NCBI GenBank assembly: GCA_030612495.1
Contig: JAUWNT010000028.1
Location: 1 to 18,680, forward strand
Source of the DNA: Candidatus Aminicenantota bacterium
GTDB taxonomy: Bacteria; Acidobacteriota; Aminicenantia; UBA2199
Length of the DNA: 18,680 bases
Direction of reading: 5' to 3'
How positions within the stretch are numbered: the stretch's first letter is position 1; the number at the start of each line of letters is the position of its first letter. Under the pieces are notes generated by a model that was not told the DNA's origin, made no database searches, and saw only the letters and a program-made list of their open reading frames with translations. A program made the position numbers and the translations under genes. Positions 13,241 to 18,680 of the stretch are shown here, in pieces.

Positions 13241-15333
13241 AAGAAAAAATACTTGTTATTGTGGAATCACCAGCAAAATCGAATACTATATCAAAGTACC
13301 TTGGTTCTGATTATATTGTAAGTTCTTCAATGGGGCATGTGAGAGATTTGAACCCTCATATTTTAAGTGTTAATGTTGAAAATGATTATAAACCTCACTA
13401 TGAAGAATTGAAAGATAAAAAAAATATAATTAATGAACTGAAGAAACTTTCAAAAAAATGTAAGGAGATACTATTAGCATCAGATCCTGACAGAGAGGGT
13501 GAGGCAATTGCTTTTCATTTAAAAGAGTTGTTAAAAAGCATTAATAGTAACATTTATAGGATATCTTTTAATGAAATAACAAAAAAATCAATCTCTGAAG
13601 CAATTGAAAACCCTGGAGATATTGATATGAATAAGGTTAACTCTCAACAGATGAGACGTTTGCTTGACAGGCTTGCTGGTTATAAAATCAGTCCAGTTTT
13701 ACAAAGAAAGATTGGAGGCCCTCTATCTGCTGGAAGAGTTCAATCTGTAGCACTTAAACTAATAGTAGAGAGAGAAAGGGCGATTCAGAGTTTTGAGCCT
13801 GAAGAGTACTGGGTGGTTAGTGCTGAACTTAATGGTTCAAACGATCCTTCATTTATTGCAAAATTAGAGAAACATAATGGGAAAAAAGTTAAAATTACGA
13901 CCGGAGAACAAACTAATGAAATTTTAAATGATTTAAAACAGAATGAATTTATCCTGAACAAAATTAATAAAAAGTTAAAAAAGAGAAAGGCATTTGCGCC
14001 TTTAATTACTTCAACTTTGCAGCAAGAGGCTTTTAAAAGGTTTAGATTCCCTGTTAAGAAAACAATGAGGATAGCTCAGCAATTGTATGAAGGGATAAAC
14101 TTAAAGAATGGTGAACGCACTGGTTTGATAACTTATATGAGAACTGACTCTTATAGGATTTCAACTGAGGCAAGAAGAGCAGTACAAAAGTTCATTGTTT
14201 CAAATTATGGAAAAGAGTACTGGCCTGAAAAACCTAATTTTTTTAAAACCAAGAAAAAAATTCAGGATGCTCATGAAGCAATAAGACCAACTTTGCCTTT
14301 TTATAGTCCTGAAGAATTAAAAACATTTCTCAAAAATGACCAATATAAAATTTATAAGTTAATATGGGATAGATTTTTGGCTTCGCAGATGAAGGAAGCA
14401 AAAGTTGAGGAAACAACATTTGAGATCAATAATGGAAACTATTTATTTGTTATAAAAGGTGAAATTATAAAATTTCCTGGTTATTTAAAAATTCTCAAGC
14501 TTCAGAATAGACTCGAAGAATTACCTGAGTTAAATGAGGGAGAGGTTCTAAAACTAATAGAAATTATTCATAAACAGAATTTCACAAAGCCGCCTGCAAG
14601 GTATACTGAGGCAGGTCTTGTCAAGATACTTGAAGAAAAGGGGATAGGAAGACCTTCAACGTATGCAAAGATTGTGGATACACTTGGGAAGCGTGATTAT
14701 ATTTATAAGGAAGATGATAGATTTACTCCCACTCTTTTAGGTGTGAATGTAAATGGTTATCTTGAAGAAAATTTTAAAGATATAATAAATTATAATTTTA
14801 CTTCAGAACTTGAAATGCAACTTGATCTCGTTTCAGAAGGAAAGCTTGAGTGGACTAAGGGCATTGATAGTTTTTATAAGAAACTCAAAAATGACTTAGA
14901 AAAAATAGAAAAGTCCGGGAAAATAAATTTACTAATAGGCAGAAAGTGCCCTAAGTGTAATAAAGAACTTGCAAGAAAATATTCCTATAAAACAAAATCA
15001 TGGTTTATAGGATGTAGCGCTTTCCCAGAGTGTAAGTATACTGAAAGAGTAGATGCAAACAATAGTAAGGTAGTAGATCAAATATTAGAAGAGAAGTGCC
15101 CAAAATGCGGGAATTTTCTTGTTAAAAGATACTCAAGGAAAACGAGAAGTTACTTTATTGGGTGTAAGGGCTATCCTGAATGTGATTATGTAAGGAGTTT
15201 AAAGGAAGATCTTGGAAAGTGCCCAAAATGCGGAAAGCCTTTAATAAAAAGGTTTTCCAGGAAAACTAAAAGATATTTTATTGCATGTTCTGGTTATCCA
15301 GAATGTAAATACATATATAGAAAAAATAGATAG
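13237..15333 (+). CDS. topA: DNA topoisomerase I (type IA)
   Basis: This enzyme relaxes negative supercoils through a covalent 5'-phosphotyrosine link. The Toprim domain comes first, with catalytic E10 in VESPAK and the metal-binding D83-x-D85-x-E87. The active-site tyrosine is Y300 in GLITYMRTDS. After the core (about 1-560) come three C4 zinc ribbons of the topoisomerase type (about 571-600, 621-650 and 662-691), each C-P-K-C ... C-x5-7-C with an aromatic strand between. These tails bind single-stranded DNA and vary in number between species. At 698 residues it is a complete enzyme. AAGGAGG lies inside the dprA end, 14 nt upstream. It is coupled to dprA by an ATGA overlap and to trmFO by a 1-bp overlap. 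Confidence 0.97.
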   Translation: MKEKILVIVESPAKSNTISKYLGSDYIVSSSMGHVRDLNPHILSVNVENDYKPHYEELKDKKNIINELKKLSKKCKEILLASDPDREGEAIAFHLKELLKSINSNIYRISFNEITKKSISEAIENPGDIDMNKVNSQQMRRLLDRLAGYKISPVLQRKIGGPLSAGRVQSVALKLIVERERAIQSFEPEEYWVVSAELNGSNDPSFIAKLEKHNGKKVKITTGEQTNEILNDLKQNEFILNKINKKLKKRKAFAPLITSTLQQEAFKRFRFPVKKTMRIAQQLYEGINLKNGERTGLITYMRTDSYRISTEARRAVQKFIVSNYGKEYWPEKPNFFKTKKKIQDAHEAIRPTLPFYSPEELKTFLKNDQYKIYKLIWDRFLASQMKEAKVEETTFEINNGNYLFVIKGEIIKFPGYLKILKLQNRLEELPELNEGEVLKLIEIIHKQNFTKPPARYTEAGLVKILEEKGIGRPSTYAKIVDTLGKRDYIYKEDDRFTPTLLGVNVNGYLEENFKDIINYNFTSELEMQLDLVSEGKLEWTKGIDSFYKKLKNDLEKIEKSGKINLLIGRKCPKCNKELARKYSYKTKSWFIGCSAFPECKYTERVDANNSKVVDQILEEKCPKCGNFLVKRYSRKTRSYFIGCKGYPECDYVRSLKEDLGKCPKCGKPLIKRFSRKTKRYFIACSGYPECKYIYRKNR

Positions 15334-16649
15334 TGGAAAAAAAAGTTATTGTTATTGGCGGGGGGCTTGCAGGTGTTGAGGCAGCATATCAAGTCTCTAA
15401 AAGGGGAATTGAAGTAGATTTATATGAAATGAGACCTCAAATAATGACTGAGGCTCACACAACAGGATTTTTAGGGGAAATGGTTTGTTCAAATTCTCTT
15501 GGTTCTTGTTCAATTTCTTCAAGCTCAGGACTATTAAAAAAAGAGTTGGAAATGCTTGATTCGTTTTTTTTAAAGATTGCTGAGAAAAACAGGGTGCCTG
15601 CAGGGAACAGTTTTGCTGTTGATAGAATGAAATTGGCAGAGCAGATAACTTATGAACTTAAATCTATGCGCAATGTGAATTTGCTAAATAAAGAGATAGA
15701 AGAACTCCCCGAGAAAGATATACCAGTTATAATAGCAACAGGTCCTCTTACAAGTTGGGAGTTTGCTAAAAGCTTAACAAAAACAACTATGAGGAAAAAC
15801 TTGTTTTTTTTTGATGCGACAAGCCCAATAATATCTGCTGAATCAATTGATTATACTAAGGTTTTCTATGCGTCAAGGTATAATAAAGGAGAAGCTGATT
15901 TTATAAATATACCTTTGAATGAAAATCAGTACAATGATTTTGTGTATGATTTGATCAATGCTGAGAAAGTTGAAATAAAAGATTTTGAGAATAATATCTT
16001 TTTTGAAGCATGCCTGCCTGTTGAGGAGATTGCACAAAGGGGAGAAAAAGCTCTAGCTTTTGGACCTATGAAACCTGTTGGGCTTATAGATCCTCAAACC
16101 AATAAAATGCCTTATGCTGTAATCCAATTAAGACAGGATGATACAAAGAAGAATTTTTATCAATTGATTGGATTTCAAACAAGATTAAAATGGAGAGAGC
16201 AGAAACGTATATTCAGAAAATTTCCTGGCCTTGAAAATGCAAAATTCGAAAGATATGGGAGAATGCACAGGAATACTTATATAAATGCTCCTTTGCTAAT
16301 AGATAGATTTTATCAATCAAAAAAGAGTAAAAATATATTTTTCGCAGGTCAAATCAGTGGTGTGGAAGGTTATGTTGAGTCAATAAATTCGGGTTTGCTT
16401 GCTGGAATTTTTGCTTCAAAAAAAATATTGAATAAACCTTTATATAATTTACCTGAACAAACTGCAAGCGGTGCTTTGATAAACTATATTTCTCAAGCAA
16501 ATTGGAAAGATTTTAAACCAACAAAATTTACTTTTGGGTTATTACCTGATATAAAAGTAAAAAAGATAAATAAAAGAACAAAAAAAGAATTAAAGGCAAA
16601 AATTGCGATTGAGGGTTTGGATAAATGGATAAAGAAAGCAGATATTTAA
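15333..16649 (+). CDS. trmFO: Folate-dependent tRNA (uracil-54-C5)-methyltransferase TrmFO
   Basis: TrmFO makes ribothymidine at position 54 of tRNA with methylenetetrahydrofolate as carbon donor and FAD as reductant. The FAD-binding site GGGLAGVEAA (9-18) is near the N-terminus, followed by the strong family signature EMRP..., TEAHTTGFLGEMVCSNSLGS (39-58). The two cysteines used in catalysis or adduct handling appear at C52 and C227 (FEACLPVEEIAQRG). GQISGVEGYVES lies near the C-terminus. The 438-residue length is typical. The start is GTG, sharing one base with the topA stop codon; the ribosome binding site is weak, so translation probably depends on coupling to topA. The last 25 bp overlap the recombinase gene. 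Confidence 0.96.
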   Translation: MEKKVIVIGGGLAGVEAAYQVSKRGIEVDLYEMRPQIMTEAHTTGFLGEMVCSNSLGSCSISSSSGLLKKELEMLDSFFLKIAEKNRVPAGNSFAVDRMKLAEQITYELKSMRNVNLLNKEIEELPEKDIPVIIATGPLTSWEFAKSLTKTTMRKNLFFFDATSPIISAESIDYTKVFYASRYNKGEADFINIPLNENQYNDFVYDLINAEKVEIKDFENNIFFEACLPVEEIAQRGEKALAFGPMKPVGLIDPQTNKMPYAVIQLRQDDTKKNFYQLIGFQTRLKWREQKRIFRKFPGLENAKFERYGRMHRNTYINAPLLIDRFYQSKKSKNIFFAGQISGVEGYVESINSGLLAGIFASKKILNKPLYNLPEQTASGALINYISQANWKDFKPTKFTFGLLPDIKVKKINKRTKKELKAKIAIEGLDKWIKKADI

Positions 16650-17509
16650 AAGAGTATATTGAATATCTAAGAGATATAAAAAAATTTTCTCTTAATACAA
16701 TAAAGGCTTACAGACAGGATATTGAGCAATTTTATAATTACTTAAAAGAAAACAAATTAAAGATTGGAAGAGATGCTATTAAAGATTTTATTTCGATAAT
16801 TTTTTTAAGAACAAGAAATAAAGCAACAGTTTCAAGAAAAATTTATGCTATAAGATCCTTTTTTTCGTTTCTTATGAAAAATGGAAAACTAAAAGAGAAC
16901 CCATTTGATTTTATAAATACTCCAAAAATTGATAAAAAAATCCCTCAGATTCTGACTGAAAAGGAAATGATTATGTTTCTGGATAGTTTATCTCAAGAAA
17001 ATTTTTTCGAATTAAGAAATAAAGCATGTTTTGAGCTACTATATGCAACGGGCTTAAGAGTATCTGAATTAACTAACCTTAAAATCCAGGATATTGATTT
17101 TACAGAATGTGTACTAAGAGTAATGGGTAAGGGGAAGAAAGAGAGAATTGTGCCGTTTAATGATAAAGCAAAGGAAATATTGTTGAAATATTTAGATGAA
17201 GCTGAAATGAAATTTAAAGTCAAAAATGAATTTATATTTTTAAACTCAAGAGGAAGAAAAATAACAGAAAGATCTGTTGAAAGGATAGTACAAAAATCTT
17301 ATAAAGAAGTTATGAAATCAAATAAAAGAGTTTATCCTCATCTTTTTCGTCACTCATTTGCAACCCATTTACTTCAAAGAGGTGCAAATTTACGAGTCAT
17401 TCAAGAGCTCTTAGGGCATGAAAACCTTTCGACTACAGAAAAATATACAACATTGAACTATTCTGATCTTTTAAAAGTCTATAAAAAATTTCACCCAAGA
17501 GCAGGTTAA
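16625..17509 (+). CDS. xerC: XerC/XerD-family tyrosine recombinase
   Basis: Xer recombinases resolve chromosome dimers at dif. All catalytic residues are present: R145 (ATGLRVSEL), K169 (MGKGKKER), H239-x-x-R242 (HLFRHSFAT), H265 (LLGHENLSTT) and the nucleophile Y274. An N-terminal SAM-like core-binding domain (about 1-95) precedes the catalytic domain. At 294 residues it is the size of host XerC/D, not of a phage integrase, and it sits in the housekeeping order dprA-topA-trmFO-xer; hence it is probably a chromosomal Xer and not a mobile-element integrase. XerC and XerD cannot be told apart by eye, and a single-recombinase system is possible. GAGGG lies 9 nt before the ATG, inside trmFO. No dif site was recognised in the window. 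Confidence 0.92.
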   Translation: MDKESRYLKEYIEYLRDIKKFSLNTIKAYRQDIEQFYNYLKENKLKIGRDAIKDFISIIFLRTRNKATVSRKIYAIRSFFSFLMKNGKLKENPFDFINTPKIDKKIPQILTEKEMIMFLDSLSQENFFELRNKACFELLYATGLRVSELTNLKIQDIDFTECVLRVMGKGKKERIVPFNDKAKEILLKYLDEAEMKFKVKNEFIFLNSRGRKITERSVERIVQKSYKEVMKSNKRVYPHLFRHSFATHLLQRGANLRVIQELLGHENLSTTEKYTTLNYSDLLKVYKKFHPRAG

Positions 17510-18450
17510 TGAAAAAAAAAGTATTATTTTCTTTAAAATTAATCTTTGGGTTTTCTTTACTGTTCTACCTGGTTTTTTTTAAAGCAAATCCTAAAGAGAT
17601 CGTTGAAGTATTAAAAAGGGCCTATTTTCCCTATATTATTTTTGCTTTTAGCCTTCATTCAATAGGGATTTTGATTTCAGCTGTAAGGTGGAAATTATTA
17701 CTCAAGAGCCACTCTTCAAAGTATTCTGTTCTTGATCTATCAAAATCATATCTTGTTTCATGCTTTTTTAACCATTTTTTACCAACAAGATTTGGAGGTG
17801 ATATAGTAAGGATTTCAGATACAAAAAAGATTGAAAAGGGGATTTCTGCATCTACAGCTATTATAGTTATAGAAAGAATAAGTGGTATTATTGTTCTTTT
17901 GATTTTTGCAGTTATATCATCAGTTGTTAAGATAAATTTTGTAAAAGAATCGCCAATAGTTTTAATTGCCTTATTTATTGGAATTATTGGAATTATTCTT
18001 TTTGTGGTTTTATGGAAAGTATTACCTATAGGATTCTTCGGCAAGTTTAAATTCAAGAGAAGTTTTTTAAGCAAGTTTTTTATAAAGTTAGATGAATTTC
18101 TATTTGTAATAAAGAATTCATTAAAACAAAAAAGATTGATGAAAAGAGTCTTTTTATTGTCTTTTTTGCTTCAATTAAATGTGATAATACATTACTATTT
18201 TATTGGAATATCAATTGGTGTTAATATACCTTTTTTTGATTACTTTTTTACAATTCCCATCTTATTGCTTGCTTTGTCTATACCTATATCAATAAATGGA
18301 ATTGGAATCAGAGAACTTGTTCTTATTAAATTTTTTATATTTTATTCTTTCTCTTCTGAATATGCAATAAGTTTTTCCTTTTTGGATATGATTTTTAACC
18401 TTATTTTAGGAATAATTGGTGGTATTATTTATATTTCAAGAAAAAAATAG
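17509..18450 (+). CDS. LPG-synthase-TM-like (UPF0104) membrane protein
   Basis: The 313-residue protein is strongly hydrophobic with about eight or nine transmembrane helices. It carries motifs of the lysylphosphatidylglycerol-synthase transmembrane family: R-W-K-LLL (60-65), FNHFLPTRFGGDIVR (87-101), IERISG (121-126) and PISINGIGIRE (259-269). In MprF this region flips aminoacyl-lipid; stand-alone members such as this, without the soluble aminoacyl-transferase domain, have been linked to lipid or polyprenyl-sugar transfer and translocation, but most are uncharacterised. A specific substrate should not be assumed. Its ATG shares one base with the recombinase stop codon (TAATG), so it is the last gene of the long operon. 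In many genomes hslV and hslU follow xerC; here this gene stands in that place. Confidence 0.82.
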   Translation: MKKKVLFSLKLIFGFSLLFYLVFFKANPKEIVEVLKRAYFPYIIFAFSLHSIGILISAVRWKLLLKSHSSKYSVLDLSKSYLVSCFFNHFLPTRFGGDIVRISDTKKIEKGISASTAIIVIERISGIIVLLIFAVISSVVKINFVKESPIVLIALFIGIIGIILFVVLWKVLPIGFFGKFKFKRSFLSKFFIKLDEFLFVIKNSLKQKRLMKRVFLLSFLLQLNVIIHYYFIGISIGVNIPFFDYFFTIPILLLALSIPISINGIGIRELVLIKFFIFYSFSSEYAISFSFLDMIFNLILGIIGGIIYISRKK

Positions 18451-18533
18451 AATCAAAAATTTTATTTAATACAAATACATGTGTTATGTTCTAGAATTTC
18501 ATTAAATAAATTTAAATAATAGATAATTATTAG

Positions 18534-18562
18534 TTGAAAAATTGCTTAAAAATATATATTAC
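18534..18562 (+). promoter_or_regulatory. Putative promoter of the PilZ gene
   Basis: TTGAAA (18534-18539) and TATTAC (18557-18562) are 17 bp apart, in the 129-bp gap after the long operon. The -10 ends 17 nt before the ATG and GGGAG (18571-18575) lies between. AT-rich surroundings make this tentative. Confidence 0.35.
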
Positions 18563-18579
18563 TTTAATTAGGGAGAAGT

Positions 18580-18680
18580 ATGGAAAAAAGGAAAGAAAAA
18601 AGGGTAAATAAAAAATTAATGGTTAATTTTAGTTTGGATGGAATAGAAAGCTTGGGTATAACCTCAAATGTCTCTAAAAA
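18580..18680 (+). CDS. PilZ-domain protein, N-terminal fragment
   Basis: Only 33 codons are in the window. The start ATG has a good ribosome binding site (GGGAG). The protein begins MEKRKEKRVNKK, giving an R-x3-R pair (R4, R8) as in the cyclic-di-GMP-binding loop of PilZ domains, followed by a strand (LMVNFSLDG) and ITSNVSK, which fits the usual T-x-N-I/V-S segment before a D/N-x-S-x-x-G motif that would lie just beyond the edge. Cyclic-di-GMP binding is thus likely but cannot be confirmed from this piece. The gene appears to be separate from the upstream operon. Confidence 0.65.
   Translation, partial: MEKRKEKRVNKKLMVNFSLDGIESLGITSNVSK

Noticed and set aside
16625..17509. Tyrosine recombinase as integrase of a mobile element
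   Set aside because: It lies inside a conserved housekeeping operon with overlaps on both sides; no attachment repeats, excisionase or phage genes are present.
17655..18074. Minus-strand open frame of 139 codons inside the UPF0104 gene
   Set aside because: Antisense to a clear membrane-protein family member; no ribosome binding site or domain.

Overview
The window is very AT-rich, gene-dense bacterial DNA. RodZ-like, TrmFO, DprA, ECF-sigma/zinc-finger anti-sigma and PilZ genes, together with exported PKD, CARDB and CHAT proteins, suggest an uncultured, probably diderm bacterium. The phylum cannot be fixed from sequence reading alone. No rRNA, tRNA, insertion sequence or CRISPR array was seen.

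Region 1 (1-4729) is the most unusual part. Two minus-strand genes encode a secreted protein of tandem PKD domains (open at the left edge) and a secreted CHAT-family cysteine protease with an intact His/Cys dyad. Divergently, a plus-strand operon encodes a small exported CARDB protein, an ECF sigma factor, and a membrane-anchored zinc-finger anti-sigma factor with a TPR-like outer domain. The two arms share an 88-bp divergent promoter region. I infer an envelope-signalling module in which an extracytoplasmic CHAT protease could control sigma release.

Region 2 (4730-10890) is a mixed stretch: a small sulfotransferase, an uncharacterised membrane protein on the minus strand, a GH63/MGH1-like glycoside hydrolase whose apparent native start is followed by an in-frame stop at codon 3, a RodZ-like HTH/membrane protein overlapping an alpha-helical-repeat protein, and a convergent DUF1232 membrane protein.

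Region 3 (10891-18450) looks like one long operon: HU, tandem universal stress protein, dprA, topA, trmFO, a XerC/D recombinase, and an LPG-synthase-like membrane protein. Gaps between these genes are 1 nt or negative. The dprA-topA-trmFO-xer order is a widely conserved housekeeping cluster. A PilZ-domain gene starts at the right edge.

Promoters: several good TTGA--17 bp--TAnnAT promoters are visible and fall into two classes. In four cases (CHAT, CARDB, glycoside hydrolase, rodZ) the -10 box ends only 6-8 nt before the ATG and there is no Shine-Dalgarno sequence, implying leaderless mRNAs. In the others the distance is 16-30 nt and a purine-rich ribosome binding site is present.
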